Below, piece after piece: positions 28,278 to 36,751 of a DNA stretch of 64,000 nucleotides. Origin of the DNA: Aureimonas sp. AU12 (GTDB lineage Bacteria > Pseudomonadota > Alphaproteobacteria > Rhizobiales > Rhizobiaceae); the NCBI RefSeq assembly GCF_001463705.1, contig NZ_BBWH01000015.1:1-64000 (forward strand), given 5' to 3'. Under the pieces are notes generated by a model. That model saw only the letters and a list, made by a program, of their open reading frames with translations, searched no databases and was not told the origin of the DNA. The stretch's first letter is position 1, and the number at the start of each line of letters is the position of its first letter. A program made the position numbers and the translations under genes.

Positions 28278-29342
28278 CTAGCCGTCCAGCCCGAGCATGC
28301 GCCGGTTGGCGACCTCGTCCGTGCCGGCTCCGGCGAAGTCGTCGAAGGCCCGTTCGGTGGTGCGGATGATGTGAGCGGCGATGAACGGCGCGCCTTCCGC
28401 CGCGCCCTGCTCGGGATGCTTGATGGCGCATTCCCATTCGAGCACGGCCCAACCGTCGAAGCCGTATTGCGTCAGCTTGGAGAAGACCCCGGCGAAATCC
28501 ACCTGCCCGTCGCCCAGCGAACGGAAGCGCCCGGCGCGGTCGGCCCAGGACTGGAAACCGCCATAGACGCCCTGGCGCCCCGTCGGGTTGAACTCGGCGT
28601 CCTTGGCGTGAAAGGCGCGGATGCGCTCGTGGTAGATGTCGATATAGGCGAGATAGTCGAGCTGCTGCAGCACGAAATGCGAGGGATCGTACAAAAGGTT
28701 GGCGCGCGCGTGCCCATCGACGCGCTCGAGGAACATCTCGTAGGAGACGCCATCGTGGAGGTCCTCGCCGGGATGGACCTCGTAGGCGATATCGACGCCC
28801 ATCTCCTCGGCATGATCGAGGATCGGTCGCCAGCGCTTGGCGAGTTCGTCGAAGGCGGCCTCCACCAGCCCGGCCGGGCGCTGCGGCCAGGGGTAGATGT
28901 AGGGCCAGGCGAGCGCGCCCGAAAACGTCGCGTGGGCGCTCAGACCGAGATGGCGCGAGGCTGTCAGCGCCCGCTTCACCTGATCCGAGGCCCAGGCCTG
29001 GCGCGCCTTCGGGTCGCCGCGAACGGCCGGGTCGGCGAACCCGTCGAAGGCGAGGTCGTAAGCCGGATGGACCGCGACGAGCTGACCCTGAAGATGCGTC
29101 GAGAGTTCGGTGATGGCGAGTCCGTGTCCGGCGACGATGCCGGCGACCTCGTCGCAATAATCCTTTGAATCCGAGGCCCGCTTCAGGTCGAAGAGGCGCG
29201 CGTCCCAGGTCGGGATCTGCACGCCCTTGTAGCCGAGCCCGGCCGCCCAGCCGCAGATCGCATCGAGCGAGTTGAAGGGCGCGGCATCGCCCGCGAACTG
29301 CGCGAGGAAGATCCCCGGCCCCCGTATCGTCTTCATCGTCAT
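28278..29342 (-). CDS. Sugar phosphate isomerase/epimerase (xylose-isomerase-like TIM barrel)
   Basis: 354-residue TIM-barrel enzyme of the AP-endonuclease 2/xylose-isomerase-like superfamily. Visible landmarks are GYKGVQIPTWDARLFDL, metal-ligand-type segments IAYEVHPGEDLHDGVSYEMF, ANLLYDPSHFVLQQLDY, IRAFHAKDAEFNP, and WAVLEWECAIK near the end. These Glu/His/Asp clusters fit a divalent-metal site. The start at 29342 follows GGGAGGA by about 11 nt. A 134-bp gap separates it from the Gfo/Idh/MocA gene downstream. Together they suggest a ketose/inositol-type catabolic step. Confidence 0.88.
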   Translation of the reverse strand: MTMKTIRGPGIFLAQFAGDAAPFNSLDAICGWAAGLGYKGVQIPTWDARLFDLKRASDSKDYCDEVAGIVAGHGLAITELSTHLQGQLVAVHPAYDLAFDGFADPAVRGDPKARQAWASDQVKRALTASRHLGLSAHATFSGALAWPYIYPWPQRPAGLVEAAFDELAKRWRPILDHAEEMGVDIAYEVHPGEDLHDGVSYEMFLERVDGHARANLLYDPSHFVLQQLDYLAYIDIYHERIRAFHAKDAEFNPTGRQGVYGGFQSWADRAGRFRSLGDGQVDFAGVFSKLTQYGFDGWAVLEWECAIKHPEQGAAEGAPFIAAHIIRTTERAFDDFAGAGTDEVANRRMLGLDG

Positions 29343-29528
29343 GATCGCGTCAGTCCTCCCGGTGGATACGACCGCGGTTGCCGCCGGAACCCGTGGCAAC
29401 CATCGCGATCGGCAAATCCGCTCCCGACGGATTCGCTGCGCTTAAGCTATCACCGGGCCGCGGTTCGGCAACGCCGCGCGCCGTCACAGGGCGATGATAT
29501 CCGCTCCCACGACGCGCTCGCTTGCGCT

Positions 29529-30458
29529 TCAGACCAGCGCGGTCGGCAACTCGCGTCCGGCGAAGTGGGCATCGAGATTGGCGAGGACGAGATCGGCCAT
29601 CGCCTGCCGTGTCTCGTGCGTGGCGCTCGCCATGTGCGGCGTCAGGACGACGTTCGGCAGGGCGAAGAACGCCTCGGGCACATGCGGCTCATCGGCGAAG
29701 ACGTCGAGCGCGGCACCCGCGATGCGGCCCTCCCGAAGCGCGTCCAGCAGCGCCGCCTCGTCAATGAGCGAGCCTCGCGCCACGTTGACGAGAACGCCCT
29801 TCGGCCCGAGCGCGTCGAGGACGCTGCGGTCGATGACATGACGCGTCTCGGCCGAAGCGGCGGCAGCGACGATCAGCACGTCGCAGGCGGCCGCGAGTTC
29901 GACGAGCGTCTCGTGGCGGGGATAGGCGACGTCGCGCGCGCTGCGGCTGGCATAGTGGATCTCGGCGTCGAAGCCTTCGAGACGCCGGGCGATGGCGAGG
30001 CCGATGCGTCCAAGGCCGAAGATGCCGTAGCGGCGCCGCGACACCTTGTGCCCGAGCCCGAGATCGCCCGCCGGCCAGCGCCCTTCGCGCACGTGGCGGT
30101 CGCCGAGCGCGAGTTGACGCAGGAGCGCGATGACGAGGCCGATGGCGAGATCGGCGACGTCCTCGGTGAGGACGTCCGGCGTGTTCGACACCCGCACGCC
30201 CCGTCGCTTGGCCTCGCCGAGATCGACCTTGTCGAAGCCGACGCCATTAATCGCGACGATCTCGAGCGCCGGGAGCTGCGCGGCGAGCGTGGCGGGAATG
30301 CCGATATGGCCGCCGGTGACGACACCGCGGATGGAGGCGGCCTGCTCGCCGGGCACGGCCGCATCCGTCTCGAAGAAGCGATGGATGTCGAAGCGCTCCG
30401 CCAGCGCCGCCTCCAGATGCGGCATGAGTGGGCAGAGCTGCAAGATTGAGGGCTTCAT
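29529..30458 (-). CDS. D-2-hydroxyacid dehydrogenase (GhrB/2-ketogluconate reductase-like)
   Basis: 309-residue NAD(P)H-dependent dehydrogenase. The Rossmann motif is GIFGLGRIGLAIARRL. Catalytic residues of the family are readable: Arg in NVARGSLIDE, Glu in DVFADEPHVP and His in LTPHMASATHE. VNVARGSLIDE is followed by ALLDALREGRIAGAALDVF. Relatives reduce glyoxylate, hydroxypyruvate and 2-ketogluconate. It is last in the LacI-linked sugar-acid block, so 2-keto-aldonate reduction is the favoured role. The start at 30458 has GGAG 8 nt upstream; a GTG at 30482 would overlap the ATPase gene. Confidence 0.88.
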   Translation of the reverse strand: MKPSILQLCPLMPHLEAALAERFDIHRFFETDAAVPGEQAASIRGVVTGGHIGIPATLAAQLPALEIVAINGVGFDKVDLGEAKRRGVRVSNTPDVLTEDVADLAIGLVIALLRQLALGDRHVREGRWPAGDLGLGHKVSRRRYGIFGLGRIGLAIARRLEGFDAEIHYASRSARDVAYPRHETLVELAAACDVLIVAAAASAETRHVIDRSVLDALGPKGVLVNVARGSLIDEAALLDALREGRIAGAALDVFADEPHVPEAFFALPNVVLTPHMASATHETRQAMADLVLANLDAHFAGRELPTALV

Positions 30459-30478
30459 CGGGGATGCTCCGGACTGTT

Positions 30479-31210
30479 TCACTTGATGTCGGACCGGACG
30501 AACTGGGCGAGTTCCGGCGTCTGCGGGTTTTCGAAGAGCGTGCGGGAGGGACCGGCCTCGTGGATGCGGCCCTGGTGCATGAACACCGTGGTGTTGGCGA
30601 CGCGCCGGGCAAAGCCCATTTCATGGGTCACGAGCAGCATCGTCATGCCGTCGCGCGCCAGCTTCTCCATCACCGCCAGCACCTCGCCCGTCAGCTCGGG
30701 ATCGAGCGCCGAGGTCACTTCGTCGAAGAGCATGACCTTGGGGCGCATCGCGAGGGAGCGTGCGATGGCGACGCGCTGCTGCTGGCCGCCCGATAGCTCG
30801 TCGGGATAGGCATCGAACTTCTCGGAGAGGCCGACGAGCGCCAGAACCTCTTCGGCGATCGCGCGCGTATCGGGCTTGGCGACGCCCTTCACGATACGCG
30901 GCGCCAGCATGATGTTCTGGCCGACGGAAAGATGCGGGAAGAGATTGTAGCTCTGGAAGACGATGCCGACGTCGCGCCGCAGCTTGCGGAGCGAGGCCTT
31001 GTCCTCGCCGACCTTGTGGCCGGCGATCTCGATCGTGCCGGAGCTGATCTTCTCCAGCCCGTTGACGCAGCGAAGAAGGGTGGACTTGCCCGACCCCGAG
31101 CGGCCGATGAGGGCGGTGACTTCGCCGCGCTCGACCGTGATCGAGACGCCCTTCAGCACCTCCACGGCCCCGAAACTCTTGTGGACGCGATCAATGACGA
31201 CTTCCGACAC
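30479..31210 (-). CDS. Amino-acid-type (PAAT) ABC transporter ATP-binding protein
   Basis: 243-residue cytoplasmic ATPase of the GlnQ/HisP group. Walker A is LIGRSGSGKSTLLRCVNGLE, the Q-loop FQSYNLFPHLSV, the signature ELSGGQQQRVAIARSLAM, Walker B LFDEVTSALDPEL and the H-loop VTHEMGFA. It overlaps the preceding permease gene by 20 bp and follows the order SBP-permease-permease-ATPase. Family members import polar amino acids, opines or, in some cases, small acids. Its placement inside the idonate locus makes the substrate worth testing. Confidence 0.92.
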   Translation of the reverse strand: MSEVVIDRVHKSFGAVEVLKGVSITVERGEVTALIGRSGSGKSTLLRCVNGLEKISSGTIEIAGHKVGEDKASLRKLRRDVGIVFQSYNLFPHLSVGQNIMLAPRIVKGVAKPDTRAIAEEVLALVGLSEKFDAYPDELSGGQQQRVAIARSLAMRPKVMLFDEVTSALDPELTGEVLAVMEKLARDGMTMLLVTHEMGFARRVANTTVFMHQGRIHEAGPSRTLFENPQTPELAQFVRSDIK

Positions 31211-31850
31211 GAAGCCTCCTTTCCAGCCAGCGCGACAGCTGCGACAGCGGATAACAGATGACGAAATACAGGGCCGCCACGACGAGGAAGACGCGGAACG
31301 GCTGGAATGTCGCGTTGTTGATGAGCTGTCCCGCCCGGGCGAGTTCGACGAAACCGATCAGCGAGGCGATCGAGGTGTTCTTCACGACCTGCACCGCGAA
31401 GCCCACGGTGGAGGGCAGCGAGATGCGGACGGCCTGCGGCAGGATCACGTAGCGATATTGCTGGACGCGCGTCATCGCCAGCGACTCCGAGCCCTCCCAC
31501 TGCTGCTTGGGCACCGACTGGATCGAGCCACGCCAGATTTCGGCGAGATAGCCCGAGGCGTAGATCGTCATCGACACGCCGGCGGCAACGAGCGGCGGCA
31601 GCTGGTAGCCCATCAGGCTGAGGCCGTAGAAGGACAGGAAGAGGATCATCAGGACGGGAATGCCCTGGATGATCTGGATGTAGACGGCGGCGGCGAGACG
31701 CACCGCCTTCAGCTGCGAGACGCGGGCCAGCGCCACGAAGAAGCCGACGAGCCCGCCGCCCGCCAGCGCCATGGCCGTGAGCACCAGGGTCCACTGCAGC
31801 GACTGGACGAGGAACCAGAACTCGGACGGCCCGAAGGTACGGAAGATCAT
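31191..31850 (-). CDS. PAAT ABC transporter permease 2
   Basis: 219-residue inner-membrane permease of the His/Glu/Gln/Arg family, with five predicted helices. The family loop is YIQIIQGIPVLMILFLSFYG, and the EAA motif region is QWEGSESLAMTRVQQYRYVILPQAVRISLP. The start overlaps the stop of permease 1 by ATGA and its 3' end overlaps the ATPase. The in-frame extension to 32489 is antisense-free but runs through permease 1 in another frame and is rejected. Confidence 0.9.
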   Translation of the reverse strand: MIFRTFGPSEFWFLVQSLQWTLVLTAMALAGGGLVGFFVALARVSQLKAVRLAAAVYIQIIQGIPVLMILFLSFYGLSLMGYQLPPLVAAGVSMTIYASGYLAEIWRGSIQSVPKQQWEGSESLAMTRVQQYRYVILPQAVRISLPSTVGFAVQVVKNTSIASLIGFVELARAGQLINNATFQPFRVFLVVAALYFVICYPLSQLSRWLERRLRVGSRH

Positions 31851-32551
31851 GCCGAGACCTCCACCACGGGCTGCATCGCGCCGCGCCCGGCCCGGCGCCC
31901 GAACAGCCAGAGTCCGATCAGCGCGAGGATGGCGCGCAGCACCAGGGCGAGCGCCAGATAGATGCCGGTGACGGCGATGTAGACCTCGAAGGAGCGGTAG
32001 CTCTGCGACTGGACGAAAGAAGCCGCCGCGGTCAGCTCGTTCGTCGAGATCGCCGAGCAGATCGAGGAGGCCAGCATCATCAGTACGAATTGCGAGCAGA
32101 GCGCGGGATAGACCTTCTGGATCGCCGGCAGGATGATCACGTAGCGATAGATCTGGAACCGCGTGAACCCCAGCGACTCGCCTGCCTCGATCTGCGACTT
32201 GTGGATCGCCTCGATGCCGGCGCGGATGATCTCGGTGGAATAGGCCGCGAGGTTGATCGTCATGCCGATCAGCGCGGCCGTGATGGCGCCGACGCGAAGA
32301 CCCATGCCCGGCAGCCCGAAATAGATGATGAAGAGCTGGACGAGGAACGGCGTGTTGCGGATCAGCTCGACATAGGCATCGACGAGAAGGCGCGTCGGCC
32401 GGTTGCCGATGCTGCGCAGCGAGGCCAGCACGATGCCGATGGCGGTGCCCGCGATGATGGCGAAGACGGAGATCTGGATCGTCGTCCACAGGCCGGCGAG
32501 AAGCTGGTCCTGATAGCGGGCGAGGACGCCGAACTGGAACGTGTAGTTCAT
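31847..32551 (-). CDS. PAAT ABC transporter permease 1
   Basis: 234-residue inner-membrane permease of the same transporter. VDAYVELIRNTPFLVQLFIIYFGLP is the classic PAAT permease block. The EAA loop is SQIEAGESLGFTRFQIYRYVILPAIQ. It has five predicted helices and a basic C-terminus. It follows the binding-protein gene after a 73-bp spacer that carries a hairpin (32581-32601). Confidence 0.92.
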   Translation of the reverse strand: MNYTFQFGVLARYQDQLLAGLWTTIQISVFAIIAGTAIGIVLASLRSIGNRPTRLLVDAYVELIRNTPFLVQLFIIYFGLPGMGLRVGAITAALIGMTINLAAYSTEIIRAGIEAIHKSQIEAGESLGFTRFQIYRYVIILPAIQKVYPALCSQFVLMMLASSICSAISTNELTAAASFVQSQSYRSFEVYIAVTGIYLALALVLRAILALIGLWLFGRRAGRGAMQPVVEVSA

Positions 32552-32580
32552 GAGCGCTTGAGGTCCCGTTGCGATCAGCC

Positions 32581-32601
32581 GCCCGGCAGCGCGTGCCGGG
32601 C
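32581..32601 (-). other. Intra-operon stem-loop after binding-protein gene
   Basis: Perfect 8-bp stem GCCCGGCA/TGCCGGGC with a 5-nt loop, 23 bp after the binding-protein stop and 29 bp before the permease start. No T run. It is the same arrangement as after the other three binding-protein genes in the window. Confidence 0.6.
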
Positions 32602-32624
32602 GTTCGATGTCGGCAGCGAAGGGG

Positions 32625-33431
32625 TCAGAAGCTCGGAAGCGTCGGCGGCAGCGGGTCGCCGGTCCACTTGACGGCGATCTTGTCGAGATCGCCCGACACC
32701 TTCATCAGGTAGATGGCGGTGTTCAGGTACTGGTGCAGCTCGAAGTCGGCCGGCAGCGTGGCCATCGAATTGCCCTGCCGGAAGAAGGTGAAGCCGATCT
32801 GGAGGCCGGCAGCGGGCAGCTGCTGGAGGACGCCGGCAGCGACCGTCGAGGGCAGCGCCGTGGCATCGACCTGCCCCGAGAGCAGCGCCTGCGCCGATGT
32901 GGAATCGTCTTCGTAGACGACGATCTCGAGGCCCTCGACATTGGCGCGGCGCAGCGCCGTCTCCTGCGAGGAGCCGCGATTGACCGCGATCCGCTTGCCC
33001 TTCAACTGGTCGAGGTTTTCGAACTTCTCGCTCGGCCCGGAGACGATCACCATGTTGAAGGCCGAATAGGGCGAGGTGAACATGACGGTCTTCGCCCGTT
33101 CGCCGGTGGGCGCGAGCGTCGCGACGAGGAAGTCCACCTGCCCCGTCTGCAGGGCGGGAATGCGCGCCGGCGGCGTCAGCGGCACGAGCTGCACGGGCAG
33201 GCCGAGATACTGGCCGACGAGATTGGCGACGTCGACGTCGTAGCCGGTCGGATTGCCCTGCGCGTCCACCATGCCCATGGGCGGGGCGCCGGTGAGAACG
33301 CCGATGCGCACGGTGCCCCGCGACTGGATGTCGGCGAGATTGGCGGCGTCAGCCCCGATGGGCGCGACGGCGGCCAGCAGTCCGAACGCCATGGCGCCGG
33401 CGGCGAGGGTTCTGGTGATCCGATGGAGCAT
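32625..33431 (-). CDS. PAAT ABC transporter substrate-binding protein
   Basis: 268-residue periplasmic family-3 binding protein. The signal peptide is residues 1-27 (cleavage near GADA-AN). The mature domain begins LADIQSRGTVRIGVLTGAPPMG, with GYDVDVANLVGQYLGLPVQL, ERAKTVMFTSPY and GKRIAVNRGSSQE. GGGAGG abuts an ATG at 33437 and lies about 7 nt before ATG 33431, which is preferred. The gene starts 44 bp after the idnO stop and may be read from the same promoter, linking amino-acid-type transport to the LacI regulon. Confidence 0.9.
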   Translation of the reverse strand: MLHRITRTLAAGAMAFGLLAAVAPIGADAANLADIQSRGTVRIGVLTGAPPMGMVDAQGNPTGYDVDVANLVGQYLGLPVQLVPLTPPARIPALQTGQVDFLVATLAPTGERAKTVMFTSPYSAFNMVIVSGPSEKFENLDQLKGKRIAVNRGSSQETALRRANVEGLEIVVYEDDSTSAQALLSGQVDATALPSTVAAGVLQQLPAAGLQIGFTFFRQGNSMATLPADFELHQYLNTAIYLMKVSGDLDKIAVKWTGDPLPPTLPSF

Positions 33432-33475
33432 TCTCATTCCTCCCAGAATGGTTCTTGCGGAAAACGTGGTGCGTC

Positions 33476-34243
33476 TCAGAGCGTGGCCAGCACGCCTCCG
33501 TCGACGTAGATGATCTGTCCGTTGACGAAATCGGAGGCCGCCGAGGCCAGGAAGATGGCGGCGCCCTGGAGCTCCTCGACCTTGCCCCAGCGCCCGGTAG
33601 GCGTGCGGGTCTTCAGCCATTCGGTGAACTTGGGATCGTCGACGAGCGCCTGGTTCAGCGGCGTCTCGAAATAGCCGGGCCCGATGGCGTTGATCTGCAG
33701 GCCATGGCGCGCCCAGTCCGTGCACATGCCCTTCGTGAGGTTGAGCACGGCGCCCTTCGTCGCGGTATAAGGGGCGATCGAATAGCGGGCGGCATGGGCC
33801 TGGAGGCTGGCGATGTTGATGATCTTGCCGCGACCGCGCGGGATCATCTTCCGGGCGACCGTCTGGCCGACGTAGAAGACCGAGTCGACATTGGCACGCA
33901 TGATCTCGTGCCAGGTCTCTTCGGGATAGTCCTCCAGCGGCGCCCGGCGCTGGATGCCGGCATTGTTGACGAGGATATCGATGGCGCCGACTTCGCTCTC
34001 GATCCGCTCGATCCCCGCACGCACCGCATCGAGATCCGTCACGTCGAAGGCGGCGGCCGAGACGCTCAGCCCTTCGGCCTCGAGCCTCGCTGCGGCCTCC
34101 CCGGTCTTCGCCTCGCTGCGCCCGTTGAGGACGATGCGTGCGCCGGCTCGCCCGAGCCCTTCGGCCAGCGAATAGCCGATGCCCTGGCTGGAGCCGGTAA
34201 CGAGCGCCGTGCGGCCGGTCAGATCGAAGAGGGCAAGCGACAT
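33476..34243 (-). CDS. idnO: 5-keto-D-gluconate reductase / gluconate 5-dehydrogenase (SDR)
   Basis: 255-residue short-chain dehydrogenase. The cofactor motif is TGSSQGIGY (16-24). The NNAGIQRR segment (93-100) is distinctive of IdnO. Catalytic Ser146, Tyr159 and Lys163 are present (PYTATKGAVLNLTKGM), and the C-terminus is ASDFVNGQIIYVDGG. Length and these blocks match E. coli IdnO, which reduces 5-ketogluconate to gluconate after IdnD oxidises L-idonate. A LacI-type operator (34297-34310) lies 54 bp upstream. I am confident of the family and fairly confident of the substrate, because idnD is in the same locus. Confidence 0.88.
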   Translation of the reverse strand: MSLALFDLTGRTALVTGSSQGIGYSLAEGLGRAGARIVLNGRSEAKTGEAAARLEAEGLSVSAAAFDVTDLDAVRAGIERIESEVGAIDILVNNAGIQRRAPLEDYPEETWHEIMRANVDSVFYVGQTVARKMIPRGRGKIINIASLQAHAARYSIAPYTATKGAVLNLTKGMCTDWARHGLQINAIGPGYFETPLNQALVDDPKFTEWLKTRTPTGRWGKVEELQGAAIFLASAASDFVNGQIIYVDGGVLATL

Positions 34244-34296
34244 GAAGGCGGATCCGGTTGGCGTTGGCGGCGGCCGGCACGGGCCGGCGTTGGGTC

Positions 34297-34310
34297 TGTT
34301 ATCGGTATCA
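34297..34310. promoter_or_regulatory. LacI-family operator upstream of idnO
   Basis: TGTTATCGGTATCA, fitting the symmetrical form TGnTAnCGnTAnCA with central CG typical of LacI/GalR operators. It is almost identical to sites at 37834 and 42998 (13 of 14 bases). It lies 54-67 bp upstream of idnO. Confidence 0.75.
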
Positions 34311-34373
34311 TCGACGAACGCGGATCACAAGGCTGGATTGCGCATGGGCGGCGTCAGGCGGCCCGCCTTTCGA

Positions 34374-35282
34374 TCACGATGACGCGCGCTCGCGCCCGAA
34401 ATCGAACAGCTTCATGTAGGCCGCGCTGTCTTCGGCGCCCAAGCCCGCCGCCACCATCATGCGGTGGAGGTCGGCGATCAGGCTGGTCAGCGGCATCGGC
34501 GTGCGCAGGTCCATGGCGAAGCGCTGCGTCGCCTCGAGGTCCTTCAGCATGTTGTCGATGCGCCCGGTCGGGGTCAGGTCGGCGCGGGCCATCTTCCCCA
34601 TGAACTCCTGCAGGATGCGACTGTCGGCGCGCCCGCCCGCGAGCGCCGCCGGAATGCGCTCGGCATCGACGCCCGCATCGAGCGCCAGCCGCGTCGCCTC
34701 GGCGACGGCCAGAAAGTTGCAGGCGCACAGGACCTGGTTGATCAGCTTGGTGGTCTGGCCGGCGCCGACCGGGCCCATATGCGTCATGTTCGCGGCCACC
34801 GCGGAGAGCAGTCGCATCGCCCGCTCGACCTCGGCGGGCTCGCCGCCCATCATCAGCGTCAGCCGGCCCTGCGCCGCCGCCGGCGCTCCGCCCGACAGCG
34901 GCGCGTCGACCCAGCCCATGCCGGTCTCCGCGCGAAGACGGGCCGCCATCGCGCCGGTGGCCTTGGGGTCCGTGCTCGACATGTCGACGAGGAGAAGGCC
35001 GGGCCGCGCCGAGGCGGCGATGCCCTCCGGCCCGAAGACCACGGCCTCGACGATGTCAGCCGTGTTGAGGCTGAGAATGACGGTGTCGCAGCTTGCCGCG
35101 AGATCGGCGAGCGAGGCTGCGACGACGGCTCCGCGCGCCGCCAATGCCTCCAGCTTCGCGGGATCGCGATCGAGGAGACGAAGCGACACGCCGCGGTCTA
35201 AAAGCCGCCCGGCGATCGCGCTGCCCATCACCCCGACGCCGACGAGGCCGACCCGCTCCTGCTGGCTCACCGTCTCGTTCAT
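34374..35282 (-). CDS. Beta-hydroxyacid dehydrogenase (6-PGDH/3-HIBDH family)
   Basis: 302-residue NAD(P)-dependent dehydrogenase. The Rossmann motif is VGLVGVGVMGSAIAGRLL. The substrate motif is DAPLSGGAPAAAQG and the catalytic Lys lies in GAGQTTKLINQVLCACNF. Relatives act on tartronate semialdehyde, 3-hydroxyisobutyrate or gluconate-type acids. The ATG overlaps the stop of the LacI gene, so regulator and enzyme are coupled. Substrate is unresolved; a C3 or C6 hydroxy acid from the sugar-acid pathway is likely. Confidence 0.88.
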   Translation of the reverse strand: MNETVSQQERVGLVGVGVMGSAIAGRLLDRGVSLRLLDRDPAKLEALAARGAVVAASLADLAASCDTVILSLNTADIVEAVVFGPEGIAASARPGLLLVDMSSTDPKATGAMAARLRAETGMGWVDAPLSGGAPAAAQGRLTLMMGGEPAEVERAMRLLSAVAANMTHMGPVGAGQTTKLINQVLCACNFLAVAEATRLALDAGVDAERIPAALAGGRADSRILQEFMGKMARADLTPTGRIDNMLKDLEATQRFAMDLRTPMPLTSLIADLHRMMVAAGLGAEDSAAYMKLFDFGRERASS

Positions 35283-36358
35283 GATCCCCGCCCCTTTCGT
35301 TCCGCGCCGTGCGGCCCCGCTTCGTCGCGCCGTGCCGTGGTGCCGCGCGCGACGACTGAGACGCCGACATCCTCCGTCAACGGTGCGCGCGCCGTGCCCG
35401 CGCCCGTCAGCGTCTCCAGAAGCAGGCGCCCGGTCTTCTCGCCGATCGCCTTCGCATCGACGCGCACGGTGGAGATCGCCGGCTCGCACTGCCGGCCGAC
35501 CTCGAAATCGCCGAAGCCCATGATCGCGACCGTGCCGGGCACGTCGATCCCCCGGCGCCGGCACTCCATCATCGCGCCGAAGGCGGAAGCGTCGGAGACT
35601 GCGAACACGGCCTCGACGTCCGGCGCCCTCTCCAGAAGCGCAGCCATCGCCTCGGCCCCATGCTCGAACGAGACCGGCGCATGGCCACGTCGCAGCACCA
35701 GATCGTCGGACAAGCCGGCCTCGCGCAGCGCCGCTGCGAACCCCTGCAGGCGTCCCTCGCCGCGATGGTCGGCGACGTCGTCGTCGAGTTCCGAGCCGAT
35801 GGCGGCGATCCGCCGATGGCCGAGCCCGATGAGGTGACGCGCCGCCGCGCGGCCCGCCTCGACGTTGGAGAAGCCGACGGCCCGGTCCAGCGGTGGCTCG
35901 GGCCGCTCCCAGATCTCGACGATCGGAATGGCCGCGTTCGACAGCATGCGGCGCGTCGCGGCCGTGTGGATCGAGCCGGCGATGACGAGGGCTTCGGGCC
36001 GGCGCGCCAGCAGCGCGCGCACCAGCCTCTCCTCCTCGCTCGCGCGGTAGAGCGTGTAGCCGATCAGGAGCTGGTAGGCGGGCCCCAGCGCCTCGGCGAG
36101 ACCCTGCGCCGTGTCGCCGAAATTGCTGTTGGTGAGGGTCGGCAGGATGAGGCCGACGAAGCGGGTGCGACGCGACGAGAGCGAACCCGCCACGAGATCG
36201 GGCACGTAGCCGAGTTGCTCGACCGCCTGCATGACGCGCGCGCGCGTATCCTCGGCGACGATCGAGGGATCGGCGAGGACGCGGCTGACCGTCATCGTGG
36301 AGACGCCGGCCAGCCGCGAGACGTCTCGCATCGTCGGCTTTCGGGGCTGTGCGGCCAT
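35279..36358 (-). CDS. LacI-family transcriptional regulator of the sugar-acid locus
   Basis: 359-residue repressor. The N-terminal HTH (about 8-30) is MRDVSRLAGVSTMTVSRVLAD, with hinge helix near 50-60. The periplasmic-binding-like effector domain runs from about 65 (RFVGLILPTLTNSNFGD) to 335. Relatives include GntR/IdnR-type regulators of gluconate and idonate genes. It sits centrally in the locus, and three copies of one LacI-type operator lie upstream of the neighbouring units. It is probably cotranscribed with idnD and autoregulated through the site at 37834. Confidence 0.92.
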   Translation of the reverse strand: MAAQPRKPTMRDVSRLAGVSTMTVSRVLADPSIVAEDTRARVMQAVEQLGYVPDLVAGSLSSRRTRFVGLILPTLTNSNFGDTAQGLAEALGPAYQLLIGYTLYRASEEERLVRALLARRPEALVIAGSIHTAATRRMLSNAAIPIVEIWERPEPPLDRAVGFSNVEAGRAAARHLIGLGHRRIAAIGSELDDDVADHRGEGRLQGFAAALREAGLSDDLVLRRGHAPVSFEHGAEAMAALLERAPDVEAVFAVSDASAFGAMMECRRRGIDVPGTVAIMGFGDFEVGRQCEPAISTVRVDAKAIGEKTGRLLLETLTGAGTARAPLTEDVGVSVVARGTTARRDEAGPHGAERKGRGS

Positions 36359-36387
36359 GGCGGAAACTCCCGGTCCTGCCGGATCGG

Positions 36388-36708
36388 TCAGGTGATGCGC
36401 TCGGAAACGATATGGTGGAGGGCGCCGTCGAACATCGTCATGAGACGAGCGACGACGGGCGCGCCCTCCGCGCGAATCGGCGACGCCTCGGCCTCGCGAA
36501 CCGCCTCGGGCGAGGCATAGTCGATCTCCTGCAGGAGGACGATCGGCGGGCTGCCGGGATCGGCCCGGCGCGGGCGATAGACCCGCACCGCGAGGGCGCC
36601 GGGCATGCGCCGCCAGACCGGCAGCAGTTCGGACTCGACGATGGCGAAGAACTCGTCCTCCCGCCCGGTATGGATTCGACCGGTGAAGATGGCGCTGCGC
36701 GTCTCCAT
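36388..36708 (-). CDS. Small ferredoxin-fold-like (EthD/Dabb-type) protein A
   Basis: 106-residue cytoplasmic protein: METRSAIFTGRIHTGREDEF, ESELLPVWRRMPGALAVRVY, and a central SPPIVLLQEIDYASPEA. The strand-helix-strand pattern and length resemble single-domain dimeric alpha+beta barrel proteins (EthD, antibiotic-biosynthesis-monooxygenase or NIPSNAP-like). It is a paralogue of the protein at 38813-39151. It lies between idnD and the LacI gene on the same strand. Function unknown; a role as isomerase, lactone-handling or quality-control protein is speculation. Confidence 0.75.
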   Translation of the reverse strand: METRSAIFTGRIHTGREDEFFAIVESELLPVWRRMPGALAVRVYRPRRADPGSPPIVLLQEIDYASPEAVREAEASPIRAEGAPVVARLMTMFDGALHHIVSERIT

Positions 36709-36719
36709 GTCCTGTCCTC

Positions 36720-36731
36720 GTTATAATATCA
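36720..36731. promoter_or_regulatory. AT-rich site, possible degenerate LacI operator
   Basis: On the minus strand reads TGATATTATAAC. The TGATA and ATAAC halves of the locus operator are kept, but the spacer is 2 instead of 3 bases. It lies just upstream of the small protein gene. It may equally be a -10-like element. Confidence 0.25.
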
Positions 36732-36751
36732 TGGCCTCGCTCGCTCAGGCC

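Noticed and set aside
28150-29157. Apparent long fusion upstream of the Gfo/Idh/MocA gene
   Set aside because: The extra 5' part is an out-of-frame reading of the isomerase/epimerase gene with Arg-rich nonsense; a good start with Shine-Dalgarno exists at 28143.
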